Shown here: in pieces, positions 21,588 through 29,728 of the stretch
Layout: each line of letters opens with the position of its first letter
Position numbering within the stretch: position 1 is the stretch's first letter
NCBI RefSeq assembly: GCF_000613905.1
Contig: NZ_BAJW01000004.1
Coordinates: 20,203-84,202 of the forward strand
DNA: 64,000 nt
Source of the DNA: Acetobacter persici JCM 25330
GTDB taxonomy: Bacteria; Pseudomonadota; Alphaproteobacteria; Acetobacterales; Acetobacteraceae
Direction: 5' to 3'
Translations under genes and position numbers: made by a program
Notes under the pieces: generated by a model
Database searches by the model: none
Told to the model about the DNA's origin: nothing
The model's input: only the letters and a program-made list of their open reading frames with translations

Positions 21588-22334
21588 TCAGTCACGGCCC
21601 TTCGTTGCCATGTAAGCGTGAAAAACGCCGAAAGATGTGTGTTTGCGCACGTTTGCAAACCCGGCCTGTTTCAGGTTCTGGAGAATCTGCTCTGGGGGAA
21701 TGCATTGTTCAATTGTGTCCCAGTAGTAGGCCATCAGGGTCCGGCTTTCGCGGGATGCGGTAACGCCTGAGAGAAACGGCACGACCTTTCCCAGATAAAA
21801 GCGCAGAAAGGCTTGCACTGCGGGGGAACGTGCCCGTCCTATTTCAAGAATAAGCAGGTTCCCGCCGGGTTTAAGAACCTGCAGATACCCCCTGAATGTC
21901 GCATTCAGATCGCGCACATGGCGCAGGGCGTATCCCATACTGAGCATATCCATGCTGTTCTCAGCAAAAGGCAGAGCCTGCGCATCCGCCTGCACGACCT
22001 GAATGGGCAGCTTGCGGCAGCACTCCGCTAACATCCCTGGACTCATATCCAGCCCGACAATGTTTGCCGGAGCGGTGAGTGTTGCGGCTTCCTGCGCGAC
22101 CAGCCCAGTGCCGGTTGCAACATCAAGGAGCCTGTGCCCCTGACGCAAACCCGCTGTGCGCAGCATCCATCTGCGGTACCATTTGCCAGACCCAAGAGAA
22201 AAGATGCTGTTAATGCGGTCATAATAACCGGCGGTGCGATCAAAAATAGACCGAATAAAAACCGCGCGTTCGCTGCCATTCTCGTAGTAAGCCGGGAGCA
22301 CAGGGTGTGGGGGGCAGGGGTTTTGATCAGGCAT
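21588..22334 (-). CDS. Class I SAM-dependent methyltransferase, UbiE-like, at the edge of the APE-type cluster
   Basis: Intact 248-aa methyltransferase with the SAM-binding motif LLDVATGTGLVAQEAATL near residue 69, motif II region GLDMSPGMLAECC, DAQALPFAENSMDMLSMGYA and the UbiE-type post-motif LKPGGNLLILEIGRARSP. It resembles quinone C-methyltransferases, but genes of this type are regular members of aryl-polyene clusters, where a methyltransferase modifies the aryl head group. It is divergent from the glycosyltransferase at 22433. I favour a role in the polyene pathway; ubiquinone synthesis is the alternative. Confidence 0.7.
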   Translation of the reverse strand: MPDQNPCPPHPVLPAYYENGSERAVFIRSIFDRTAGYYDRINSIFSLGSGKWYRRWMLRTAGLRQGHRLLDVATGTGLVAQEAATLTAPANIVGLDMSPGMLAECCRKLPIQVVQADAQALPFAENSMDMLSMGYALRHVRDLNATFRGYLQVLKPGGNLLILEIGRARSPAVQAFLRFYLGKVVPFLSGVTASRESRTLMAYYWDTIEQCIPPEQILQNLKQAGFANVRKHTSFGVFHAYMATKGRD

Positions 22335-22432
22335 GAAAAAGATCGCTTCTCAAAGGCGGGGTGATCGGGTCATATCGTAATTATGGGAGGCGGAACAGCC
22401 TTGTTCCTGTGGTGCTGGAGTTCTCTTCTGTT

Positions 22433-23221
22433 ATGCCGGACGCGTTTCGCTGTGTTGTCCTGATCCCGTCTTATAATTCAGGCAAGTTGCTACGGCGCAC
22501 GGTGTCTGAGGTTCTGGCGGTGTGGCCGGATGTTGTTGTGGTGTGTGATGGCAGTCAGGATGGCAGCCAGCATGCGCTTGATGATCTGCTGTTACAGCAT
22601 GCAGGCCTGCATCTTGTCCGCCTGCAACGCAATGGCGGGAAAGGGCGGGCGGTTTTATACGGCGCACAATGGGCGGAGCAGGCGGGCTTTACACATATTC
22701 TCACGATGGATGCCGATGACCAGCATCCGGCCCAGGACCTGCCGGACTTTATGGCGGCAGGACGCCAGAACCCACAGGCCATGATTCTCGGGAAACCGGT
22801 GTTCGGTCCCGAGGCTCCGGCTGTGCGGGTTTGGGGGCGAAAACTGTCTAATGGTTTAGTATGGCTGGAAACTGGCGGCGCGGTGCAGGACTGCCTGTTC
22901 GGGTTCAGGGTTTATCCTCTTAAGCCCTTCCTGCACGCCATGCGGACGTCCCGTTTTATGCGCGGCTTTGATTTTGACCCGGAAATTGCTGTGCGACTGG
23001 TGTGGATGGGGGTTCCTGCCTGCAACAAGGCAACGCCTGTGCGTTATCTTGAAAAATCTGAAGGGGGGATTTCCCATTTTCATTATGGAAGAGATAATGG
23101 CCGCCTGATTTTTATGCATGTCAGGCTCATCCTGACGTGGGTCTGGAAGAGGCTTTGCGGAAAGCGGAAACTGTTTCCCGCAGAGAAACATGCTCAAAAT
23201 TGCGGATCACACGGCGTCTGA
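22433..23221 (+). CDS. Family 2 glycosyltransferase of the APE-type cluster
   Basis: GT-A glycosyltransferase of ~262 aa similar to dolichyl-phosphate-mannose-synthase-type enzymes. It has the nucleotide-sugar motif VVLIPSYNSGKLLRRTVSEV, then VVVCDGSQDGSQH, and the DxD metal site ILTMDADDQHP. A longer frame opens at 22361, but ATG 22433 directly precedes the family N-terminus and has a GGAG box. There are no clear membrane segments. In aryl-polyene clusters such an enzyme (often fused to an acyltransferase) is thought to help anchor the pigment to a lipid or sugar. Its 3' end overlaps the opposite-strand membrane protein gene by ~95 bp. Confidence 0.78.
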   Translation: MPDAFRCVVLIPSYNSGKLLRRTVSEVLAVWPDVVVVCDGSQDGSQHALDDLLLQHAGLHLVRLQRNGGKGRAVLYGAQWAEQAGFTHILTMDADDQHPAQDLPDFMAAGRQNPQAMILGKPVFGPEAPAVRVWGRKLSNGLVWLETGGAVQDCLFGFRVYPLKPFLHAMRTSRFMRGFDFDPEIAVRLVWMGVPACNKATPVRYLEKSEGGISHFHYGRDNGRLIFMHVRLILTWVWKRLCGKRKLFPAEKHAQNCGSHGV

Positions 23222-23780
23222 CGTACGCTTCAACCAGCATAACGCCCGCAGCGCACGCAAATGTCCCTCCTGATAACGGCCAGCGCCATGATCCGTCTGG
23301 GCCTGCCAGCGCCAGAACTGCGGGGGCCAGCAATGCTCCGGCAAAAAAGAGCGCCCAGAAGAGGGTCAAAAACCGCGTGTAGCGCGCCACATCTGCGCGT
23401 AACGGCCCGTGCACCTGCTGCGCCACGCGGGAAATCAGGGGCGTGTGTGCGGGGAGCAGGGAACAGGTAAATGTGCCCAGCAATGCCCCCAGCGGAACCA
23501 CATAGAGCAGAAGGGTATCGGTAGTGCGCGCCTGCTGGGGACAATAAACCGCGAAAAGGCAGAAAAGAAGGGTGCAGCACGCTACAGTCAGAATATGCCT
23601 GCTCAACAGCGCGAGTGCTGTGCCTTGCAGTAAAATAATAAGAGGAACATTCAGGCTGTTTATAGCGGAAAAATGAGCGATATGCCCTAAAACAAGCGAG
23701 AGAAGAAACACCGCAATGCCTAGAATCTTTTTTGCGGGCATGGCTCTGCTTCTGTTATAGCGTGGCTTTTCTTCGTGCAT
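23127..23780 (-). CDS. Integral membrane protein of the APE-type cluster (COG4648-like)
   Basis: Protein of up to 217 aa with about five to six hydrophobic helices (ILGIAVFLLSLVLGHIAHF, PLIILLQGTALALL, LYVVPLGALLGTFTCSLLP, FLTLFWALFFAGALLAPAVL, LSGGTFACAAGVMLVEAYV) and a basic C-terminal tail (EAYVRRRVIRNFEHVS). Genes like this occur in many aryl-polyene clusters. The molecular role is unknown; it may help organise lipid-linked intermediates at the inner membrane. The start could be the codon at 23780 or the ATG at about 23741 (MPAKKILG). It is transcribed against its neighbours. Confidence 0.6.
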   Translation of the reverse strand: MHEEKPRYNRSRAMPAKKILGIAVFLLSLVLGHIAHFSAINSLNVPLIILLQGTALALLSRHILTVACCTLLFCLFAVYCPQQARTTDTLLLYVVPLGALLGTFTCSLLPAHTPLISRVAQQVHGPLRADVARYTRFLTLFWALFFAGALLAPAVLALAGPDGSWRWPLSGGTFACAAGVMLVEAYVRRRVIRNFEHVSLRETVSAFRKASSRPTSG

Positions 23781-23832
23781 TGTTTATGTTAGCTGACTCA
23801 TTCAATCTGCATTTTAATGATGAGATTATGCT

Positions 23833-24123
23833 GTGAATACGACGAGTTCTCCCGCATCGCAAACCCCCTTTGAACATGAAGTGGCTGAACGGCTGGTCGA
23901 GGCATTGCAGCTCGAAGTCACAGCGTCCGAAATAGAGCCGGAAGCCCCCCTGTTTGGGGAAGGTCTGGGTCTTGATTCCATTGATGCGCTTGAAATCTCT
24001 CTGCTGGTCGGGCGTGATTATGGCGTCACCCTGCGGTCTGATAACCCGAACAACAAGCAGATTTTCAGCTCTTTGCGGGCGCTATGCCAGTATTTGCAGG
24101 CTAACCGTTCCTCTGCCGGATAA
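23833..24123 (+). CDS. Acyl carrier protein of the APE-type cluster
   Basis: Acidic 96-aa ACP starting at GTG 23833. The phosphopantetheine site is GLGLDSIDALEISLL, the Ser being in DSID. The family helices VAERLVEALQLEV and IEPEAPLFGEGLG precede it. It would carry the growing polyene chain. Only one ACP is seen here, while characterised enterobacterial APE clusters have two. The next gene, an AMP-dependent ligase, begins 6 bp after its stop. Confidence 0.85.
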   Translation: MNTTSSPASQTPFEHEVAERLVEALQLEVTASEIEPEAPLFGEGLGLDSIDALEISLLVGRDYGVTLRSDNPNNKQIFSSLRALCQYLQANRSSAG

Positions 24124-24129
24124 ATCCTG

Positions 24130-25479
24130 TTGAGCAAGGGCGTGGGAAACCGGAACTGGCCAGACTTGTCCCTGCTCTATGCGCCGGAACGCGAGGTTTT
24201 TGTCACCTCGGCGGGGCCAGTCACCGGACACGCTTTCTTGCGGGCAGCGCATCGTCTGGCGGAAAATCTGCCAGATCAGCCCGTGGTGCCGGTCTGCGCG
24301 GATGTGTTTCTTTTCTCCCTGCTTTTTGCGGCGACCCTGATAAAGAGTCAGTATGTGCTGCTCTCAAGTGACCGGTCATCACTCCGGCTGGCTGAACTGG
24401 CGCAGCAGCACAACGCCGTCTGTATTACTCTGGCCAGAGACCCGGAAGTCTCTCACTTGCCCGCTGGAGGCAAAGTTTTACAGAGTGAGGTCTCTCTTTC
24501 TGATGATCCGCCTCTGAGCGGACACCGTGATTTTAATCCGGTTATAGACGCCGGGCGTCTGGTTGCCATCGTGTTTACGTCTGGCAGCACAGGGCAGCCT
24601 GTCGGGCATGAAAAATATTGGGGAGGGCTGGTGACCAGAAGCGTCACGGCCCGTGTCCTGCTTGACCCGGAAGCCGGGCCAGCGTCTCTGGTTGGCACGG
24701 TGCCGCCGTATCATATGTATGGTTTTGAGACACTGGTGCTACAGGCGCTGAATACCCGCGTCAAAACCATCGCGGGGGCAGATCATTACCCGGCAGACTG
24801 GGTTGCCCGGCTGGAGAAAGCCTCTGCTCCGCGTATTCTGGTCACAACCCCTCTGCAATTGCGGGGGCTGGTAAAGTCGGGCCTGATGGTTCCCGCCGTG
24901 CGGCGTGTCGTATCGGCGTCGGCACCCTTGCCTGAAAAGCTTGCAGAAGAAGCGGAGTGTTTTCTAAAGACTGAAGTGACTGAAATCTATGGGTCAACCG
25001 AGACCGGCTCGGTCGCCATCCGGCGCACCCTGAGCGGCCCGTACTGGAGCTGGTACCGGGATATCGGGTTGCAGACTCTGGCTGACGGGCGGGTGGAACT
25101 CTCGGCTCCCGGTGCGTTGAACCATGTTCTGGCGGACTTTATAGAAACGGGTGAGGCAGGAACCTTCAAGTTGCTCGGGCGTGTCACGGATCTGCTGAAA
25201 CTGGGTGGCAAGCGTGGCTCTCTGGCTGCGCTGAATGCTGTGCTCAATAGTCTGCCGGGGGTTGAGGACGGGGCGTTTCTGCCACCGGATATGTCCGGGG
25301 CGGACCCACAGGCACGCATGCAGGCGTTTGTTGTCGCCCCCACAGTGGCAGCGGAGACCCTGTTACAGGCGCTACGGCCTTTGATAGACCCGGTTTTTTT
25401 GCCCCGTCGTCTTGTTCCGGTCGCCGCATTGCCGCGCAATGCTGTGGGGAAACTGACCTTGCAGGCTTTGCGTGTGTAA
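24130..25479 (+). CDS. AMP-dependent acyl-ACP/CoA ligase (ApeH-like)
   Basis: ANL-superfamily ligase of 449 aa starting at TTG 24130. Motifs are IVFTSGSTGQPVGHEKYW (P-loop), VPPYHMYGFETLVLQAL, TEIYGSTETGSVAIR and a C-terminal catalytic Lys in NAVGKLTLQALRV. It is shorter than full-length fatty-acyl-CoA ligases, like the ligases of aryl-polyene clusters that load the aryl starter (such as 4-hydroxybenzoate) onto the ACP. It lies immediately after the ACP gene. The next gene of the normal order, a hotdog dehydratase, is found only at 29825, on the far side of the inserted prophage remnant. Confidence 0.8.
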   Translation: MSKGVGNRNWPDLSLLYAPEREVFVTSAGPVTGHAFLRAAHRLAENLPDQPVVPVCADVFLFSLLFAATLIKSQYVLLSSDRSSLRLAELAQQHNAVCITLARDPEVSHLPAGGKVLQSEVSLSDDPPLSGHRDFNPVIDAGRLVAIVFTSGSTGQPVGHEKYWGGLVTRSVTARVLLDPEAGPASLVGTVPPYHMYGFETLVLQALNTRVKTIAGADHYPADWVARLEKASAPRILVTTPLQLRGLVKSGLMVPAVRRVVSASAPLPEKLAEEAECFLKTEVTEIYGSTETGSVAIRRTLSGPYWSWYRDIGLQTLADGRVELSAPGALNHVLADFIETGEAGTFKLLGRVTDLLKLGGKRGSLAALNAVLNSLPGVEDGAFLPPDMSGADPQARMQAFVVAPTVAAETLLQALRPLIDPVFLPRRLVPVAALPRNAVGKLTLQALRV

Positions 25480-25620
25480 GGGGACACAGGGAATGGAACT
25501 ACTGGGAAACCGGGATTATGTGGGATCAGCGGGGATTTGGTGGGATGAAAACCCGAGGTGAACCGCTGGTGTCGGCATAATCTGACGGGAAGATACTCTT
25601 GCAGATATGCCGAATGATAG
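25480..25620. other. Short non-coding flank between ligase gene and left end of the mini-Mu
   Basis: This 141-bp stretch contains no convincing gene. It has GGGAT-rich repeats at 25510-25550 and an imperfect inverted repeat CGGCATAATCTG...CAGATATGCCG at about 25573-25612. The five bases next to the element (GATAG) do not match the five after its right end (TGCGG), so no target duplication is visible. It may be a remnant of DNA lost when one flank of the insertion was deleted. Confidence 0.4.
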
Positions 25621-25718
25621 TGTCTGGAACCTAGGCAGCATTTTAGCCAAAAAGACACCAAGTTTGGAACTCAACCGATGAAGGATTCTATTCTGATGAA
25701 GGGCCTTTTAAAACCCTT

Positions 25719-26333
25719 TTAATCGGCTTCCGTCTCATTCTTCCCGCTACGAGGATCATATTCAATCTCAGGAACTGGCAGGCGATGAACGTGCGCTGTT
25801 TTGATTTCATGATTGATTGCAGCAGCTCGAATTTTTGCAGCATTCAGATCTGGAGCCTGTAAGCCATCGCAATCCAGTATCATCATTGAGCGATCTGTTT
25901 TGGTCACATAAGGAGAGCCACTATATGTGACAACCTGAGCCCAAGCACATCCTTGTATTTTAGTTGCTTTCACCGGACCATCTTCATCTTCTGGAAGCAT
26001 GAAATCAAATATTACATCTTTTTGAGCAGCGTAATCACCAGCAAGAGCATTGACATACTGCCGGACAAATTTGTCCTGCGCACTCATGCAAGATGAGACT
26101 CCTGTCCATGACGTGCAATTTCCAAGATACGACATAGCCTCTGATACATATTTTTCTGAAGAACCACCTTCAATATTAGGTCTATGGTATAGAGTTATTT
26201 TTGGATGAGAAGTCTGTTCATCAGAAAAATAGGACACAAAGAAACCTATCATAAAAAATATAAATATAGGGCAAAAGATAATAATAAAAAATCTAGTCAC
26301 CTTTATAGATTTACCATTGCATTTTTTATTCAT
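25719..26333 (-). CDS. Membrane-anchored hypothetical protein in the prophage (possible moron gene)
   Basis: Protein of 204 aa. Residues 10-32 form one strong membrane helix (FFIIIFCPIFIFFMIGFFVS) after a basic N-terminus, giving a type II topology. The periplasmic part has four or more Cys (SYLGNCTSWTGVSSCMS, IQGCAWAQVV, MILDCDGLQ), suggesting disulfides. I do not recognise a family. Its upstream part is clearly more AT-rich than the surrounding genes. It follows the repressor with a 4-base overlap, so it is probably expressed in the lysogen, the usual place for exclusion or fitness genes of temperate phages. That function is only an inference from position. Confidence 0.6.
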   Translation of the reverse strand: MNKKCNGKSIKVTRFFIIIFCPIFIFFMIGFFVSYFSDEQTSHPKITLYHRPNIEGGSSEKYVSEAMSYLGNCTSWTGVSSCMSAQDKFVRQYVNALAGDYAAQKDVIFDFMLPEDEDGPVKATKIQGCAWAQVVTYSGSPYVTKTDRSMMILDCDGLQAPDLNAAKIRAAAINHEIKTAHVHRLPVPEIEYDPRSGKNETEAD

Positions 26334-27205
26334 GACATTGCCTGTAGTCTGTAAGCAACTCTTCCAATTACCGTGATTGCATCGTCTCCATCAGGATCGC
26401 CCCAGCGGAAGCGAGAAGCGTCCGTCAGAAACTCTTTATAAAGCTGGTTGTCTGACGCGATGCATATTTTCCCGCTTGGCTCAGACGATAGTCTTTTTAC
26501 GAGGAGGCCACCGTTCACTACTAAGACGTGGACTCCATCAAGGATGTGCTGTCGTCTCGTGTCCACCAAAAGGCGGTCCCCAGATCGTAACGTAGGCTCC
26601 ATGCTGTCACCGCTGGTTTCAAGCATGATGGCGTTCGCAGGATCAAGGCCTAGGTCATGCTTAAGGAAATGAAGGGAAATTGCGACTTTCTCAGGCTTAA
26701 CTCCATCATCAGTGCATAATCCGTAACCAGCAGAAGCAGCCACGTTATAGTAATCAACGTAGGCAATATTACTATTCACGGCCTGAGTTATTCTGCGGGC
26801 CACATGAGGGACGGCAAAAGATGTCCCTTCTCCTCCTCCGGCAAGCCACTCCATGGGCACTCCACAGGCCTGAGAGATGCGGAAAGCTGCAGTGAGAGGC
26901 ATTTGTCTGCCTTTGAGATAGTTTGTGAGGGATCCAAGGGGCACGCCTGATCTGGCGGAAACGAGTTTGTTTCCTCCCCCCAACTGAATGGCCTCTCGTA
27001 ACCGCTCCATCAAAATATCAGCCAAAATCGCATCCGAGTTTATTCCTGAAACTTGGATGCTCGAGCTTACAATAACATCGGATGCGGAAGTCTCTTTTTT
27101 ATCAGTCACTTGCGAACTATTTCCACATGATATCCACAGATAAAAACTCGGATGTGCGTTTTTACGCTTGCCGTAAAGCTCGCATGTAGTAGGTTCACGG
27201 AACAC
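26330..27205 (-). CDS. Phage repressor, XRE DNA-binding + S24 (LexA-like) peptidase
   Basis: Up to 291 aa. The HTH covers SARSGVPLGSLTNYLKGRQM and PLTAAFRISQACGVPMEWL. The C-terminal S24 domain has the nucleophile Ser in LETSGDSMEPTLRSGDR and the general-base Lys in VLVVNGGLLVKRLS. It would be the CI-like repressor of the Mu-like prophage, opposed to the ner-like gene. The start is uncertain: the frame opens at 27205, but the family N-terminus fits a start near 27010 (MERLREAIQLGG). In that case the repeats at 27031 and 27144 lie in the operator region. Confidence 0.85.
   Translation of the reverse strand: MFREPTTCELYGKRKNAHPSFYLWISCGNSSQVTDKKETSASDVIVSSSIQVSGINSDAILADILMERLREAIQLGGGNKLVSARSGVPLGSLTNYLKGRQMPLTAAFRISQACGVPMEWLAGGGEGTSFAVPHVARRITQAVNSNIAYVDYYNVAASAGYGLCTDDGVKPEKVAISLHFLKHDLGLDPANAIMLETSGDSMEPTLRSGDRLLVDTRRQHILDGVHVLVVNGGLLVKRLSSEPSGKICIASDNQLYKEFLTDASRFRWGDPDGDDAITVIGRVAYRLQAMS
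27031..27154. promoter_or_regulatory. Possible repressor operators: inverted CATCCGAGTTT boxes
   Basis: CATCCGAGTTT occurs at 27031-27041 and its reverse complement AAACTCGGATG at 27144-27154, 102 bp apart, around the likely start region of the repressor. Such paired boxes between a phage repressor and the divergent early gene are typical operator candidates. If the repressor truly starts at 27205 they would be inside its coding region, which is why confidence is low. Confidence 0.3.
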
Positions 27206-27296
27206 CTCGCGACAAGTGACAGCGGCAAGAAGTCGCTGAAACGGGGTTGAAGAAAAAGGGCGGTTGCAGCCGCCCTCGAATCAGGAGCTACACTTT

Positions 27297-27602
27297 ATGG
27301 CACAAAAACCCATGGGTATGCACCTAGAGGACATTAAGGCCGCGCTGCGGAAGATGTACGGTTCTCTGGCTGCGTTCTCGGTTCTGATTGGGCGCGACAG
27401 CCGCGCCGTAAGTAAAACCATTTCCACCCACGGTTACTCGGTTCCGATAGAGCGGGAAATCGCAAAGGCTCTGAAGCGGAAACCTCAGGACATCTGGCCG
27501 CAGCGTTATCATCATGACGGGTCTCCTATCTCGTTAACTGCTGCCCGTATTCCTACTGCCCTGAATGGCCGGGCACACCGTCAAAACGAGGTGGCAGCAT
27601 GA
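27297..27602 (+). CDS. Ner/Nlp-like phage DNA-binding protein
   Basis: Small HTH protein of 101 aa. ATG 27297 follows a good AGGAG box; an upstream TTG at 27264 is less likely. The HTH region is LIGRDSRAVSKTISTHGYSV, followed by PIEREIAKALKRKPQDIWPQRY. The closing DIWP-R-Y is a signature of the Ner/Nlp family, the early negative regulator of Mu-like phages. It is divergent from the S24 repressor and overlaps the next gene by ATGA. A 7-bp hairpin (27257-27276) lies in its leader. Confidence 0.8.
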   Translation: MAQKPMGMHLEDIKAALRKMYGSLAAFSVLIGRDSRAVSKTISTHGYSVPIEREIAKALKRKPQDIWPQRYHHDGSPISLTAARIPTALNGRAHRQNEVAA

Positions 27603-28429
27603 ACATGGAAACCAAGCAGACCCCGGATGCAAACCTGCCAGATCAGGCGTCTATTCCAGTATCTCTGATTGACGTTGGCGAACGCCTGCGGACGATTGAC
27701 CCTGACTATGCAGGCATGATTGCAGCCAGCATGCAGGAAGAAGGTCAGCGCACACCGATTGAAGTGCGGAAAGCCGGGAAACGCTACAAGCTGATTGCCG
27801 GTGGGCATCGCCTTGAGGCGCTGCGACTGGCGCAGATTGAGAATGCCTGGTGCGTGATCAAGAAGGTTACGGACGAAGAAGCAGAATTGCTGGAGATTGA
27901 TGAAAATCTCTGCCGCCGTGAACTGAGTGCATTGGACCGTGCAACATTTCTGGCGCGCAGGCAGGACGTTTATCAGAAGTTGCATCCGGAGGTTCAGGCG
28001 GGCGGAGATCGGAAGTCAGATCAAATGCTCAAGCTTGAGCATTTGATCCCGACCTTCAGTAAAGCAACCGCCGAGAAGCTCGGGTTGTCCCGCCAGACAA
28101 TCGATCGCTCTATTTCTCGATTTAAGCACATTATGCCTGACGTGCGTGAGAAAATTTCCAGCACATGGCTGGCTGATAGCGGTGCGCAGCTGGATGCGCT
28201 TGCCAAAGAAACGCCTGACATGCAGCGGCAGATTGCTGAGGCTGTGCATCAGTGGCCGACGATCAGGAATATTTCCGAGATTATCCGGCAACTGAAAAAT
28301 CAGCCGAAAAAAGCTGCCCCCACTACCTATGACAAGTTGGTGGCGCTTTGGAATAAAGCCGATCAGGCTACGAAGTTGCGCTTCCATGATTTCCTAGCTC
28401 CCACTCTTGAACTGGATGATGCGGCATGA
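27599..28429 (+). CDS. ParB/Spo0J-like nuclease-domain protein of the Mu-like prophage
   Basis: Protein of 276 aa. The N-terminal half is a ParB-like domain: IPVSLIDVGERLRTIDPDYA, AGMIAASMQEEGQRTPIEVR and the KLIAGGHRLEALRLAQI motif (GGHR). The second half has a ParB-type HTH (TAEKLGLSRQTIDRSISRF). Such genes sit between ner and the transposase in several Mu-like phages of alphaproteobacteria. The role may be in regulation or DNA binding during transposition; chromosome partitioning is unlikely in this context. Its stop overlaps the next small gene by ATGA. Confidence 0.82.
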   Translation: MNMETKQTPDANLPDQASIPVSLIDVGERLRTIDPDYAGMIAASMQEEGQRTPIEVRKAGKRYKLIAGGHRLEALRLAQIENAWCVIKKVTDEEAELLEIDENLCRRELSALDRATFLARRQDVYQKLHPEVQAGGDRKSDQMLKLEHLIPTFSKATAEKLGLSRQTIDRSISRFKHIMPDVREKISSTWLADSGAQLDALAKETPDMQRQIAEAVHQWPTIRNISEIIRQLKNQPKKAAPTTYDKLVALWNKADQATKLRFHDFLAPTLELDDAA

Positions 28430-28563
28430 GTGACACTTTGTCTGCTGAGATCGGGAAGATCATCCGGCGGGAACGTCAGGCGCGCGGTATGACCATTGAG
28501 GCGCTGGCGCATGAAAGCGGGCGCTGCAAGGTCTCCGTTTCGGCTGCTGAAACTGGTCGGTAA
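28426..28563 (+). pseudogene. Truncated XRE-family HTH gene at the internal deletion junction
   Basis: A 45-residue open frame starting at the ATG that overlaps the ParB-like stop. It reads as the start of an XRE repressor-type HTH (EIGKIIRRERQARGMTIEA followed by LAHESGRCKVSVSAAETG) and then stops, where a normal domain would have ~20 more residues. The next gene is a late structural gene, so the point just after 28563 is probably where the transposase and head/tail genes were deleted. It could also be a genuine short protein. Confidence 0.55.
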
Positions 28564-28598
28564 CTACGCAATACAGACACAGGCAGAGGGCAATTGAT

Positions 28599-29312
28599 AT
28601 GGGTGGCATGAGCATCACATCATCCAAACTGGATTATAGCGCGGCGTATTCTGAGTGGGAGGGGCCGAGTGTCCAGCCGGATCTGGCTTTGTTTGCCGAT
28701 AGCGGTAGCCTCAAAAATCTCGCCCAGACAGGTTTGCAGCCCGGCGTGGTATCAGGCACCCCCACATTTACGGCGGGTGTTGCCGGTGCATCGCTGCCAT
28801 TTGTGACGCTGGGCGCTAATGCCAAGCTGGACACGTACCACGTCTTCCCCCAGCAGTTGACCATCATGTCTCTGCTCCGCATGGGGGCTGGTCAGGCCAA
28901 CGTCGTATCAATGGGGATTGATACACCAGGCCTGCTGCTGCTGCAGCGATCCGGGCAGTGGAATAACTGGCTCGTGTGCGGCAACGGGGCAGATCAGATC
29001 ACTGCTAATGCGGGCATGGTGTCTGGTTCATGGCAGATTTGTGTGTGGCAGTGCGATTTGTCCACCGTCAATCCGCAACTGACGTTCCAGGACTACACTA
29101 CCGGTGCAACCGCATCGGGCACCGGTAAATTTGCTCAGGTGTATAAGCCGACCCAGAGTATCAAACTGGGTGACTCCGGTGACCAGGTAGCTGCCAGCAC
29201 CTATGATGCCGCAGTGCATCTGGTGTGGGATTCGTTGCTGGGTGCTGCCGACCTCAACACCAATGTCGCGTGGCTGAGGCAGTTTGCGCAGGCCTACGGG
29301 ACGTCTGCGTGA
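28599..29312 (+). CDS. Phage tail-associated/fibre-like protein (LamG-like fold possible)
   Basis: Protein of 237 aa rich in Ser, Thr, Gly and Gln with short beta-strand-like stretches (FPQQLTIMSLLRMGAGQANV, TPGLLLLQRSGQWNNWLVCG). This composition and pattern resemble concanavalin/LamG-like receptor-binding parts of phage tails, as far as can be judged by eye. It has no signal peptide or membrane segment. It is followed with a GTGA overlap by another small late gene. I cannot name a specific family. Confidence 0.55.
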   Translation: MGGMSITSSKLDYSAAYSEWEGPSVQPDLALFADSGSLKNLAQTGLQPGVVSGTPTFTAGVAGASLPFVTLGANAKLDTYHVFPQQLTIMSLLRMGAGQANVVSMGIDTPGLLLLQRSGQWNNWLVCGNGADQITANAGMVSGSWQICVWQCDLSTVNPQLTFQDYTTGATASGTGKFAQVYKPTQSIKLGDSGDQVAASTYDAAVHLVWDSLLGAADLNTNVAWLRQFAQAYGTSA

Positions 29313-29728
29313 TTGATATCCCTGCGCTCTGGCACGCCTACGGTGGTCTCATTCAGGGCGGCGGAGGTTTGGTTGCCGGGTGGTGCGGCAGTCTGGCACG
29401 ATCCCGTGCTCAGGCCCGCCGTGACCAGCTGGACGCCGGGCGACAGGCACTGGATCTGGCAGCGACATTGGCCGAGCGTGATCAGGCTCAGGCTGATGCG
29501 CTGGACACGCTGAGGCGTAGAGAGTGGGTTCTGGCTGGCGCAGTCCAGGATGTCTATGCGGAGGCAATTGCAGTGCGCCTGATTGTGCATGATCTGGATG
29601 CTGCCGCTGGTAGGCCACTGCGGCAGTTCCGCCCACTACCTCCTTACCCATTCCCCGCTCAGGGTGACGACCCTGCGGCGGGGGCTACGGCTGCTGATAC
29701 AGCCGAGCCGCGTGGTGATAATCACTAA
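29309..29728 (+). CDS. Small phage protein with membrane-like N-terminus and coiled coil
   Basis: Protein of 139 aa starting at GTG 29309, which overlaps the preceding stop. Residues 8-24 (YGGLIQGGGGLVAGWCG) are weakly hydrophobic. They are followed by a charged, Ala/Gln/Arg-rich helix (RSRAQARRDQLDAGRQALDL, AATLAERDQAQADAL) likely to form a coiled coil, and a Pro-rich tail. The layout resembles small lysis-module proteins or i-spanins, but the anchor is weak. It is the last gene before the right end of the element. Confidence 0.45.
   Translation: MIDIPALWHAYGGLIQGGGGLVAGWCGSLARSRAQARRDQLDAGRQALDLAATLAERDQAQADALDTLRRREWVLAGAVQDVYAEAIAVRLIVHDLDAAAGRPLRQFRPLPPYPFPAQGDDPAAGATAADTAEPRGDNH

Noticed and set aside
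27599..28429. Plasmid or chromosome partitioning ParB
   Set aside because: No parA or parS is nearby, and the gene lies between ner-like and late genes as in Mu-like phages.
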